Shown: positions 1-9,100 of the stretch, in pieces
Layout: every line of letters begins with the position of its first letter
Numbering within the stretch: position 1 is the first letter of the stretch
NCBI RefSeq assembly: GCF_004212635.1
Contig: NZ_PSRT01000067.1
Coordinates: forward strand, 1 to 47,258
Reading direction: 5' to 3'
From: Bradyrhizobium genosp. SA-3
GTDB taxonomy: Bacteria > Pseudomonadota > Alphaproteobacteria > Rhizobiales > Xanthobacteraceae
Length of the DNA: 47,258 nucleotides
The notes under the pieces: generated by a model
Told to the model about the DNA's origin: nothing
Seen by the model: the letters and a program-made list of their open reading frames with translations, nothing else
Databases searched by the model: none
Program-made: the position numbers and the translations under genes

Positions 1-66
1 CGTAGCGGCGGGTGAGGGCTTTCTCCTCTTGGGGATTGTCCCATTGTGGAAGCACCCTCTCCCCAA

Positions 67-90
67 CCCTCTCCCGCAAGCGGGAGAGGG
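67..90. repeat. Perfect hairpin in intergenic repeat, left edge
   Basis: An 11-bp perfect inverted repeat (67-77 with 80-90) closes on two A residues. Bases 1-157 hold no convincing gene; this pyrimidine/purine-rich palindrome, preceded by a second CCCTCTCC tract at 55-62, is the only structure seen. It resembles dispersed intergenic palindromes of rhizobia. It lies downstream of the leftward GH15 gene and could end its transcript, but no T-run follows on that strand. Confidence 0.6.
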
Positions 91-157
91 GGCGCACCTC
101 CGCCCTGGCAGCGATCAAGCCGCATTTCACCGCACTTGGCACTGTTACGCGCTCACC

Positions 158-1957
158 TTACTGCGACCGCTGCACGGCCGGCTTCTCGCTCTGACGCCTG
201 GCCGCCGACAGGTTGTGCGCGGTGTTGATCAGCGCGATGTGGGTCAGCGCCTGCGGGAAATTGCCGGTCTGGCGCCGCGCCACGGAATCGTATTCCTCCG
301 CCAGCAGCCCGACATCGTTCGCAATCCGCACCACGCGATCGAACAAGACTTGCGCCTTGTCGAGATTGCCCGACAGCACATGGGCATCGGCCAGCCATAG
401 GCTACAGGCCAGGAACGCGCCTTCGAGCGGCGGCTGCTCCGCCGGCAGCTCGCGCGGATCGTGCCGCAGCACGAAGCCGTCGCGCATCAGGCATTTCTCG
501 ACAGCAGCGATGGTGCCGCAGATGCGCGGATCGGTCGCCGGCAGGAAGCCGACCGCCGGCAGCAGCAGCACGCTGGCATCGAGCAGCTTCGAGCCGTAGG
601 ACTCGACGAAGGTGTTTTGGTCGGCATCGAAGCCGTAGTTGCAGACGTCGCGATGAATGGCCTCGCGCAAGGCCTGCCAGTGCAGCAGCGGCGCCTTGAA
701 GCCGAAGGTCTGCGCACTCTTGATGCCGCGATCGAAGGCGACCCAGGTCATGACTTTGGAGAAGACGTAGTTTTTGGGCTGGCCGCGCCGCTCCCAGATG
801 CCGTGATCGGGCCGGTCCCAGACCTCGGCGAGATGATTGAGCACCGCGCATTCCAGCGCCCAGCTCTCCTCATCGAGCTTGAGCTTGGCCATGCGCGATT
901 GATGAAATACATCGATCAGCTCGCCATAGACGTCGAGCTGGAGCTGCGCATGCGCGGCATTGCCGACGCGCACCGGCCGGGCGCCCTCATAGCCATCGAG
1001 CCAGCCTGCCTCCCATTCCAAGAGCCGCCGATGGCCCCAGATGCCGTACATGATCTGCATGTTCGAGGGCGAGCCGGCGGCGGCGCGCAAGAGCCAATTG
1101 TGCCAGGCCAGGGCTTCCTCGGTATAGCCCGAGTTCATCAGCGCAAGCAGCGTGAAGGTGGCATCGCGCAGCCAGCAGAAGCGATAGTCCCAGTTCCTGC
1201 TGCCCCCGAGCTTTTCCGGCAATGAGGTGATGGGTGCCGCCACGATGCCGCCGGTCGGAGCGAAGGTCAGCGCCTTCAGCGTGATCAGCGAACGTACGAT
1301 GAGATCGTGATAGCCGCCATCGCGGGTGCAATGGCTGCACCAGTCGTGCCAGAATCTTTCGGTCTCCTGGAGCGCGATCTCCGGGTCGATCGGCGCCGGC
1401 GGCGCGATATGCGAGGGCCCGTAGGTCAGCACGAAGGGTATGGTCTCGCCGGCCCTCACCTCGAAGTCAGAAACCGTGGTCAGATCCTCGCCGCGGGTCT
1501 CGACAGGCGTGCGCAGCACAATCATGTCCGGGCCGGCGATTGCCATCAGGGAATGGTCGATCCGCCGCACCCAGGGAATGTCGGTGCCGAAGCCGAAGCG
1601 GATGACGAGCTGCATCCGCATCTTCACCGCGCCGCTGATGCCGCGGACCAGCCTCACGATGTCGGACGCCTTGCCGCGTGGCGGCATGAAGTCGATCAGC
1701 AAGACGGTGCCGCTCTTCGTCTCGATGCGGGTTTCGAGGATGAGTGAATTACCAATATAACGGCGCGACGTAGCGGTGACATCCACGCTCGGTGCGATCA
1801 GCCAACGGCCGTTCTTGTGCGTGCCGAGGATCGCGGCAAAGCAGGCATCGGAATCGAAGGCCGGCCAGCACAGCCAGTCGATCGAGCCGTTGCGCCCGAC
1901 CAGCGCCGCGGTCTCGCAGTCGCCTATCAGCGCATAGTCCTCGATCCTCTGAGACAA
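158..1957 (-). CDS. Glycoside hydrolase family 15 protein (glucoamylase/trehalase-like)
   Basis: A 599-aa protein of the bacterial GH15 family, whose members hydrolyse alpha-glucosidic bonds in maltodextrins or trehalose with inversion. The N-terminus IEDYALIGDCETAALV is typical of the family. The signature RNWDYRFCWLRDA lies near the middle, followed by a YVFSKVMTWVAFDRGIK block. A C-terminal EEYDS...GNFPQAL block (Glu554/555) is the likely general-base region. No signal peptide is seen, so it should be cytoplasmic. The start is TTG at 1957: the frame runs back to a stop at 1988-1990 with no ATG or GTG between, and family alignment begins at this residue. It lies 30 nt after malQ and is probably co-transcribed. 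Trehalase versus glucoamylase activity cannot be settled from motifs. Confidence 0.9.
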   Translation of the reverse strand: MSQRIEDYALIGDCETAALVGRNGSIDWLCWPAFDSDACFAAILGTHKNGRWLIAPSVDVTATSRRYIGNSLILETRIETKSGTVLLIDFMPPRGKASDIVRLVRGISGAVKMRMQLVIRFGFGTDIPWVRRIDHSLMAIAGPDMIVLRTPVETRGEDLTTVSDFEVRAGETIPFVLTYGPSHIAPPAPIDPEIALQETERFWHDWCSHCTRDGGYHDLIVRSLITLKALTFAPTGGIVAAPITSLPEKLGGSRNWDYRFCWLRDATFTLLALMNSGYTEEALAWHNWLLRAAAGSPSNMQIMYGIWGHRRLLEWEAGWLDGYEGARPVRVGNAAHAQLQLDVYGELIDVFHQSRMAKLKLDEESWALECAVLNHLAEVWDRPDHGIWERRGQPKNYVFSKVMTWVAFDRGIKSAQTFGFKAPLLHWQALREAIHRDVCNYGFDADQNTFVESYGSKLLDASVLLLPAVGFLPATDPRICGTIAAVEKCLMRDGFVLRHDPRELPAEQPPLEGAFLACSLWLADAHVLSGNLDKAQVLFDRVVRIANDVGLLAEEYDSVARRQTGNFPQALTHIALINTAHNLSAARRQSEKPAVQRSQ

Positions 1958-1987
1958 TGTCGTGCGAGCCTGAGAAGCCCCGGCGGT

Positions 1988-3949
1988 TCAACTCCCGCCG
2001 GTCAATGAACGTTCCCGCGTTGCTGCCTTCAAAGCCGTGAGATCGACCTTGGAGGCGATCTTGTCGATTGTAACAGGAAGCCGCTGGCGCCAGTTCGGAT
2101 GCTCGTCGATCGTGCCGGGGATGTTGGGCTGATCGATCACGCCGAGCAGATCCTCCAGCGACACCGCGAGCAGCCGCGATGGCGTGCGCGACAGGAAGGC
2201 GAGCACGGAATAGAGATCGTTGGCGTTGATGCCGTTCTGGCGCAAAATCTCGTCGAGCCTGCCGAGCGCGTCCCAGCGCGCCTGCTCGCTTTCGCCGGGA
2301 TCGATCCCGAGCGAAAGCTTCATCTTGAGGTCGCTGAAGGAGCGCCAGCCGGCATAGGTCGACAGGTCGTGCGTATTAAGCGTAACCAGCGCATTGGGCC
2401 GGTAGTGGTCGATGTTACGGAAATGGCCGGCATCGTCGCGCTCGAACATCATGACGAGGTAGGACCAGATGCCGAAATCCTGCATCGTCTCGCGGAAACC
2501 TTCCGGCACGGTGCCGAGATCCTCGCCGATCACGATGCATTTATGAGCCGCGCTCTCGCACGCCACCGCCGCCAGCAGCGCCTCGAACGGCATCTGCACA
2601 TAGGCGCCGTTGTCGGGCTTGAAGCCGCGCGGCACCAGATAAAGCCGCTTCAAGCCGAGCACGTGATCGAGCCTGATGGCGCCTGCATGGCGCATCGAGG
2701 CCGCGAGCATGTCGGCGAACGGCACGAAGGATTGGGCTTCCAGGCCGCCCGCGTTGAAGCCGGCAAGACCCCAGTCCTGGCCGACGGTATTGAGCACATC
2801 GGGCGGCGCGCCGACGGCGAGATGGCGCGAAATCGCCATCTGCTCGTTCCAGGCATCGAAACCATTGGACTGCACGCCGACGGCAACGTCGAGGTAGAGC
2901 CCGACCGGCATGCCGAGCTGGCTGGCCAGCTCCTTGGCCGCATGCAACTGGCTGTCAGCCGTCCATTGCACGAATTCGACGAACTCGACATCGCGCTTGT
3001 CGGGCCCATTGCGCAGCGCAGCGCATTTCGCATCGTCGGGCTTTTGCCATTCCACCGGCCATTCCCACCATGGCACGGTGAAGCGATGACGCAGCACTTC
3101 GAAGCAGGCAAAGCGGGACAACAGCGGGCCGCGGGCGGCACGGAAGGCGTCAAACTCCCGGCGGCGCGCTTCGCTCGCGCTCGTCACGAAGCTGTTGAAG
3201 GCGGCGCGTAGGCCCAGCCATTTCAACGCCGCCATGTCCGCGTACGGCACACGGTCGCCCTCGCGCAGCCGCGCGGCGGTCGCTGCGGCATCCGGCACGA
3301 GGTCGGGCGCAAATTCCGGGATCGCCGCGACGTCGATGTAGAGCGGATTGAGAAACAGCCGGCTGTTCGGCGAATAGGGGCTGCAATCGGCGGGGTGGTC
3401 GTCGAACAGCACATGCAACGGATTGAGCCCGACGCCGTCGGCCCCCAATTGCTTGGCGAGCCGGACGAGATCGGCCAGGTCCGTGAAGTCACCGATACCC
3501 CAATTGCGGTTGGAGCGGACGCTGTAGAGCTGCACGGCAAGCAGCCAGCCGCGGTCGAAATCGCCGCCAAAGGCGCGCTCGGGCGCCACGATCATCGGCA
3601 CCTCTTCCGTCGCACATTCGGCATCGGTCAGCGTCAAACGGTGATAGCCGAGCGGCAGGCCGGCCGGCCAGGCGATCACGGGCTCGCGCGTCTCGCCTTG
3701 CGCGATCAATTTGCCATTTGCGGTTAATTTCCATTGCAGCGGTGGCGCACCGATGGCCGCCAATTCCGTCCGCGGATGCCCCAAGGCACGCACCACGACC
3801 GGCCCGCCGACGAAGCGGTAAACCCGCTTCTCGGGCAGGGCGTCGAGGATGGATTTGAGGGCCACGGGGTCGGTCACCCGCAGCTTGCCCAGGGCATCGA
3901 TGAATTCGGACTGGACGCCCTTGATCCGGGCTTGAGTTATGAGATCCAT
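1988..3949 (-). CDS. malQ: 4-alpha-glucanotransferase (amylomaltase)
   Basis: A 653-aa GH77 enzyme that transfers alpha-1,4-glucan segments between maltodextrins. Catalytic elements are present in order: IRLDHVLGL with nucleophile Asp428, IGEDLGTVPEGF with acid/base Glu476, and the THDLSTYAGW block with Asp528. The SPYSPNSRLFLNPLYID segment typical of GH77 is also present. ATG at 3949 was chosen over an upstream in-frame TTG at 3967 because it fits the family N-terminus. The Shine-Dalgarno sequence is weak. It is the first gene of the leftward arm, divergent from glgE, and probably processes oligosaccharides released by GlgX. Confidence 0.95.
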   Translation of the reverse strand: MDLITQARIKGVQSEFIDALGKLRVTDPVALKSILDALPEKRVYRFVGGPVVVRALGHPRTELAAIGAPPLQWKLTANGKLIAQGETREPVIAWPAGLPLGYHRLTLTDAECATEEVPMIVAPERAFGGDFDRGWLLAVQLYSVRSNRNWGIGDFTDLADLVRLAKQLGADGVGLNPLHVLFDDHPADCSPYSPNSRLFLNPLYIDVAAIPEFAPDLVPDAAATAARLREGDRVPYADMAALKWLGLRAAFNSFVTSASEARRREFDAFRAARGPLLSRFACFEVLRHRFTVPWWEWPVEWQKPDDAKCAALRNGPDKRDVEFVEFVQWTADSQLHAAKELASQLGMPVGLYLDVAVGVQSNGFDAWNEQMAISRHLAVGAPPDVLNTVGQDWGLAGFNAGGLEAQSFVPFADMLAASMRHAGAIRLDHVLGLKRLYLVPRGFKPDNGAYVQMPFEALLAAVACESAAHKCIVIGEDLGTVPEGFRETMQDFGIWSYLVMMFERDDAGHFRNIDHYRPNALVTLNTHDLSTYAGWRSFSDLKMKLSLGIDPGESEQARWDALGRLDEILRQNGINANDLYSVLAFLSRTPSRLLAVSLEDLLGVIDQPNIPGTIDEHPNWRQRLPVTIDKIASKVDLTALKAATRERSLTGGS

Positions 3950-4026
3950 TCGGCACGCAGCTTGCAAGCCACCCTTTTGCCGGGGGCATCGATTTAACGA
4001 GGCAGCGAAAGACGTTAGTCGGGCTT

Positions 4027-4052
4027 AACTCACAAACCGCGCCTGCCGTTCC
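4027..4052 (-). promoter_or_regulatory. Putative EcfG-type promoter for malQ-GH15
   Basis: On the minus strand, GGAAC (4052-4048) is followed after exactly 17 nt by AGTT (4030-4027), one mismatch from the alphaproteobacterial sigma-EcfG consensus GGAAC-N16/17-CGTT. It lies about 78 nt upstream of the malQ start. Its -35 box is 5 bp from that of the opposing promoter. The role is inferred from motif and position only. Confidence 0.5.
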
Positions 4053-4057
4053 CCGCC

Positions 4058-4083
4058 GGAACTAATGACACACAAGCGGCTTT
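4058..4083 (+). promoter_or_regulatory. Putative EcfG-type promoter for the glgE-treY operon
   Basis: GGAAC at 4058-4062 is followed after 17 nt by CTTT at 4080-4083, one mismatch from the sigma-EcfG -10 consensus CGTT. It lies 70 nt before the glgE start. With the opposing element it forms the palindrome GTTCC-CCGCC-GGAAC (4048-4062). The AT-rich TTTTTATATA run at 4081-4090 could alternatively be part of a different promoter type. Confidence 0.5.
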
Positions 4084-4153
4084 TTATATAGGTATCAAGC
4101 GTAGGTTCCCGACAAGGGAAACGGGCCCCTGCTTTCTTGTCAATGGCATCACC

Positions 4154-6100
4154 GTGAACAAGACAATTCAAACTGTCGAAAGTGCCGCAGCCGGCAGCGC
4201 TTTCCTCATCGAAGACGTCTATCCCTTGATCGATGGCGGCCGCTTCGCCGTGAAGCGGATCGCGGGCGACCGGGTCGAGGTCTGGGCCGACATCTATCGC
4301 GACGGCGATGCCGTGATCGGCGCCGCGCTGCTGTGGCGCCGCGAGCAGGACCGCGAATGGCAGCGTGAGCCGATGAGCCATCATGGCAATGACCGCTGGT
4401 CGGGCGCCATCGTCCCAACCGCGGCCGGTCAATACATCTACGCCATCGAAGCCTGGACCGACGAGTTCGCCACCTGGTCCCACGGCGTCGCGCGCAAACA
4501 ACGCTCCGGTGCGGACCTCACCCTCGACGCGATCGAGGGCGCCGGCCTCTTGACCAAGGCGCATGGCGCACGGCAAGACGCAGCAGTGGTCATCATCAGG
4601 CAGTGCGAGGACTATCTGCAGAGCGGCGACGTCGGCCCGCTGCTCGCAACCGAGCTCGGCGAAGCCATGGCCGAGAGCCAGTCGCGGCCCGACCTCACCC
4701 GCTCGGCCCTTTTTCCGCTGATCATCGACCGCGACAAGGCGCGCTTTGGCGCCTGGTACCAGATGATGCCACGCAGCCAGAGCCGGATTCCCGGCCAGCA
4801 TGGCACGCTTCGCGACTGCATCGCCCGCGTGCCCGACATCGCCGCGATGGGTTTTGACGTGCTCTACTTCACGCCGATCCACCCGATCGGCCACACCCGC
4901 CGCAAGGGCCGCAACAATGCGCCGGTGGCGAATGCAGGCGATCCCGGCTCGCCCTATGCGATCGGGACGATGGAAGGCGGCCACGATGCGCTGCATCCCG
5001 AACTCGGCACGATCGAGGATTTCCGCGCATTGGTTGCGACCTGCCTGGAATACGGCCTCGAGCTCGCGCTCGACTTCGCCGTGCAATGCTCGCCGGACCA
5101 TCCCTGGCTGACGCAGCATCCGGAATGGTTCAAGTGGCGGCCGGATCGCTCGGTGCGGACGGCGGATGGCCCCTATTCGGACATTATCATCCCGGATTTC
5201 AATTCCATCGACAGGGCTGGGCTGTGGAACGCGTTTCGTGATGCCATGCTGTTCTGGATCGACCATGGCGTGACCATCTTCGCCATCGACAATCACGACA
5301 CCGCGCCGTTTCCGTTCTGGGAATGGCTGATCCGCGACATCCGCCGCCGCCACCCCGAGGTGATCCTGTTCTCCAAGACCTTCGCCCGGCCGAAGCTGAT
5401 GAAGGGCCTCGCCAAGCTCGGCTTTGCGCAGTCCTTCACCTATTTCCCTTGGCGCACCTCGCGGTGGGAGCTGGAGCAATATCTCGGCGAACTGACGCGC
5501 TATCCCGAACGCGACTTCTATCGCCCGAACCTGTTCGTCAACACAGCCGACTTGCTGCCCTATCACCTCCAGAGCGGCGAAGCCTGGGCGTTCAAGTCGC
5601 GCCTTGCGTTGGCCGCGACGCTGTCGGGCAATTACGGCATCTACAGCGGCTTCGAGCTCTTGGAGCACGAGGCGATTCCCGGCCGTGAAGAATATCTGGA
5701 TTCCGAAAAATACCAGATCAAGCAGCGCGACTGGGACAAATCCGGCAACATCAAGCCCTACATCACCGCGCTCAATCGCGTCCGCAACGAGAATGCGGCG
5801 CTCCGGCAGACGGCCAATTTGCGCTTCCTCGGCGTCGAGGATGGCGAATCCATTGCCTTCGCCAAGGAGGCCGCCGAGCCCGCCAACACCGTCATCGTCG
5901 TAATCGCGCTGTCGCGCCATGTGCGCGAATTCTGGCTGCCGCTCGGCGACGTCACCGTTGACGCCGGCGGGCAGCGACACCATGTGACGGCACTCGAAAA
6001 CCTCCTCACCGGCGAACAGTCCCGCATCGAATGGGGTGGGGTCAGGTTGCGTATCGATCCCGAGCGCGATCCGGCGCTCTTGTTCCGCTGCCTGGCGTAA
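4154..6100 (+). CDS. glgE: GlgE-family maltosyltransferase homologue with altered active site
   Basis: A 648-aa homologue of alpha-1,4-glucan:maltose-1-phosphate maltosyltransferase (GH13 subfamily 3). The N-terminal DUF3416-type beta domain (IEDVYPLIDGGRFAVKR onward) is followed by the GH13 barrel with the GlgE hallmark DFAVQCSPDHPW and later YFPWRTSRWELEQYL. The nucleophile Asp379 (FAIDN) and distal Asp466 (NTAD) are present. However, the Arg normally two residues before the nucleophile is Ala377, and the acid/base Glu of the usual AEAFTRP motif is Lys408 in SKTFARP. The Asp379-Lys408 spacing of 29 equals the 394-423 spacing I recall for the Streptomyces enzyme. It is probably weakly active, inactive or altered in function. 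The start is GTG at 4154 without a clear ribosome binding site. A four-codon ATG frame at 4143-4157 ends across this start. Confidence 0.85.
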   Translation: MNKTIQTVESAAAGSAFLIEDVYPLIDGGRFAVKRIAGDRVEVWADIYRDGDAVIGAALLWRREQDREWQREPMSHHGNDRWSGAIVPTAAGQYIYAIEAWTDEFATWSHGVARKQRSGADLTLDAIEGAGLLTKAHGARQDAAVVIIRQCEDYLQSGDVGPLLATELGEAMAESQSRPDLTRSALFPLIIDRDKARFGAWYQMMPRSQSRIPGQHGTLRDCIARVPDIAAMGFDVLYFTPIHPIGHTRRKGRNNAPVANAGDPGSPYAIGTMEGGHDALHPELGTIEDFRALVATCLEYGLELALDFAVQCSPDHPWLTQHPEWFKWRPDRSVRTADGPYSDIIIPDFNSIDRAGLWNAFRDAMLFWIDHGVTIFAIDNHDTAPFPFWEWLIRDIRRRHPEVILFSKTFARPKLMKGLAKLGFAQSFTYFPWRTSRWELEQYLGELTRYPERDFYRPNLFVNTADLLPYHLQSGEAWAFKSRLALAATLSGNYGIYSGFELLEHEAIPGREEYLDSEKYQIKQRDWDKSGNIKPYITALNRVRNENAALRQTANLRFLGVEDGESIAFAKEAAEPANTVIVVIALSRHVREFWLPLGDVTVDAGGQRHHVTALENLLTGEQSRIEWGGVRLRIDPERDPALLFRCLA

Positions 6101-6111
6101 GGGTTCACGCC

Positions 6112-9100
6112 ATGAATGTTCTGTCTTCCGTCGACACCAAGAAAGCCGAGGCTGCCGAGATCGTGGACGAGCTCTGGTACAAGGACGCCATCATCTACCA
6201 GCTCCACGTCAAGGCGTTTGCCGACAGCAACAATGACGGGATCGGCGACTTCGCCGGGCTGACCGAGAAGCTGCCCTATCTCCAGGAGCTCGGCGTCACC
6301 GCGCTGTGGCTGCTGCCGTTCTACCCCTCGCCCGGCCGAGACGACGGTTACGACATCGCCGACTACGGCGCGGTCAATCCCGATTTCGGGACGATGAAGG
6401 ATTTCAAGCGCTTCATCCAGGAGGCGCAGAAGCGGGGCCTGCGCGTCATCACGGAGCTGGTCGTCAACCACACCTCGGACCAGCACAAATGGTTCAAGCG
6501 CGCGCGCCGCAGCCATCCGGGCTCAAGCGCCCGCAACTGGTATGTCTGGAGCGACACCGATCAGAAATACCAGGGCACGCGCATCATCTTCACCGACACG
6601 GAGAAGTCGAACTGGACCTGGGACCCCGAGGCCGGCGCGTTCTACTGGCACCGTTTCTTCTCGCACCAGCCCGACCTCAACTTCGACAATCCGCGCGTGG
6701 TGAGCGCGCTCATCCAGGTGATGAAGCGCTGGCTCGATGCCGGTGTCGACGGCTTCCGGTTGGATGCCATTCCCTATCTGTGCGAGCGCGAGGGCACCTC
6801 GAACGAGAACCTGCCCGAGACGCATGCGATCATCAAGCGCTTGCGCCAGGAGCTCGACGCCTACTCCAAGGGCAAGCTGCTGCTGGCCGAGGCCAATCAA
6901 TGGCCGGAGGACGTGCAGGAATATTTCGGCCGTGGCGACGAGTGCCACATGGCCTATCATTTCCCGCTGATGCCGCGGATCTACATGGCGATCGCGCAAG
7001 AGGACCGTTTCCCGATCACCGACATCCTGCGCCAGACCCCGGACATTCCGGCGAGCTGCCAATGGGCGCTGTTCCTGCGCAACCATGACGAGCTCACGCT
7101 CGAGATGGTCACCGACGTCGAGCGCGACTATCTCTGGACCACCTACGCCAACGACCCGCGCGCGCGCATCAATGTCGGCATCCGCCGGCGCCTTGCGCCG
7201 CTGATGGACAATGACCGCCGCAAGATCGAGCTGATGAACTCGCTGCTGCTGTCCTTCCCCGGCACGCCGATCGTCTATTACGGCGACGAGATCGGCATGG
7301 GCGACAACATCTATCTCGGCGACCGCAACGGCGTGCGCACGCCGATGCAGTGGAGCCCGGACCGCAACGGCGGCTTCTCACGCTGCGACCCGGCCCGCCT
7401 CTACGCGCCGCTGATCATGGACCCGGTCTACGGCTACGAGGCGGTGAACGTGGAGGCGCAGTCGCGCAGCCTGTCCTCGCTGCTCAGCGCCACCAAGCGG
7501 CTGATCTCAGTGCGAAAGTCGACGCTCGCCTTCGGCCGCGGCACCATGACCTTCATCCGCCCGGCCAACCGCGCCGTGCTGGCTTATGTGCGGCAATACC
7601 GCGACGAGGTGATCCTCTGCGTCGCCAATTTGTCGCGCGCCGCGCAGGCGACCGAGCTCGATCTGTCGCCCTGGAAGGACCGCATCCCGCAGGAAATGCT
7701 CGGCCGCACGCGCTTCCCCGCGATCGGCGAACTGCCCTACATGATCACGCTGGGACCTTACGGTTTCTACTGGTTCCAGCTTCAGGAGCGCGACAAGTCC
7801 GAGCCGGTGACGCCGCGCGCGGTGCCGGAGTTCGAGACGCTGGTGGTGCCGGTCAACTCGAATTGGGTGTCGCTCGCCCGCGAGCGCGGCGTGTTCGAGC
7901 GCGACGTGCTGCCGGGATTCCTGTCGCGGACGCGATGGTATCCCGAGCACAATGCCAAGCACATCAAGACCACGCTGACCTCGGCGGCGCCGTTCTGCGA
8001 CATCGGCGACAACCGGCCCTGGATCGCGTTCTTCGAGACCAAGCAGGGGAACGAGACGACACGCTATGTGCTGCCGTTGCAGATCGAGTGGGTGCGCTTC
8101 GATCGCGAACGCTTCAACCCGAAGGCGCTCGCCGCAGTGCGTCAGGGCGCGCGCGAAGGCACGCTGCTCGATGTCGCGACCGAGCAGATCTTCATCGGCC
8201 TGTTCCTGCGCAATTTGTCGCAGAATCTGGCAGTGGAAGAGAACAATCTGCGGCTGGAATTCAAGGCGACCAGCCGGTTTGCCGAATACATCATCAAGGA
8301 GCCCGAACGCATCCGCGCGATCGAGCAGTCGAACAGTACCGCGCTGATCGACAATCAATACGTCGCCAAGATCTATCGTCGGCTCGAAAGCGGCATCAGT
8401 CCCGAGATCGAGATCGGTCACTATCTCACCGAGATCGCCCGCTTTGCCAACACGCCGGCGCTGCTGGGTAGCGTCGAGCTGGTCGAGGGCGAGCAGCGCA
8501 GCGCGCTCGGCGTGCTGCATGCCTATGTCGAGAACCAGGGCGACGGCTGGACTGTGACAACGGGCTATCTCGATCGCTATATCGACGAGCAGCGCGTGCT
8601 GCCGGCGGGCGAAACGCTCCGCGAAACCCAGGAGCAGGCGCCCTACCTGCACTTCATCGCGCAGATCGGCCGGCGGCTCGGCGAGCTGCATGTCGCGCTG
8701 GCCGCGGCAAAGCCGGACGAGCTCGCTCCGGAGCCGATCGGCTCCTCGTACATCACGCGCCTCGTCTCCGACCTCAAGGCGCGCGCCGAGCGGGTTTTCG
8801 AACGGCTGGCCGACAGCCGCGACGGCCTGCGGGAGGCGGACCGGCCGCTGATCGATCAGCTCACGGAGGCCCGTGCGACCCTGCCCGACCGGCTGAATGC
8901 GCTATTGCCTTCCGGGATCGGCGGGTTGAACATCCGTCATCATGGCGACTTCCGTCTCGGGCAAACTCTGATCGTGAAGGACGATATCTTCATCATCGAC
9001 TTCGACGGCGATCCGCGTGTGCCACTGGCCGACAAGCGGCGCAAGGCGCCGGCCGCGCGCGACGTCGCGGGCCTGATCCACTCGATTGATGTTTCGGTCA

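Noticed and set aside
4025..5983. Long open frame antisense to the glgE homologue
   Set aside because: It is a GC-rich shadow: Arg/Gly/Val-heavy composition, no recognisable family, while the plus strand carries conserved GlgE motifs throughout.
6031..6111. Upstream start for TreS-Mak inside the glgE end
   Set aside because: The 27 extra residues are the glgE tail read in another frame and do not match the TreS family.
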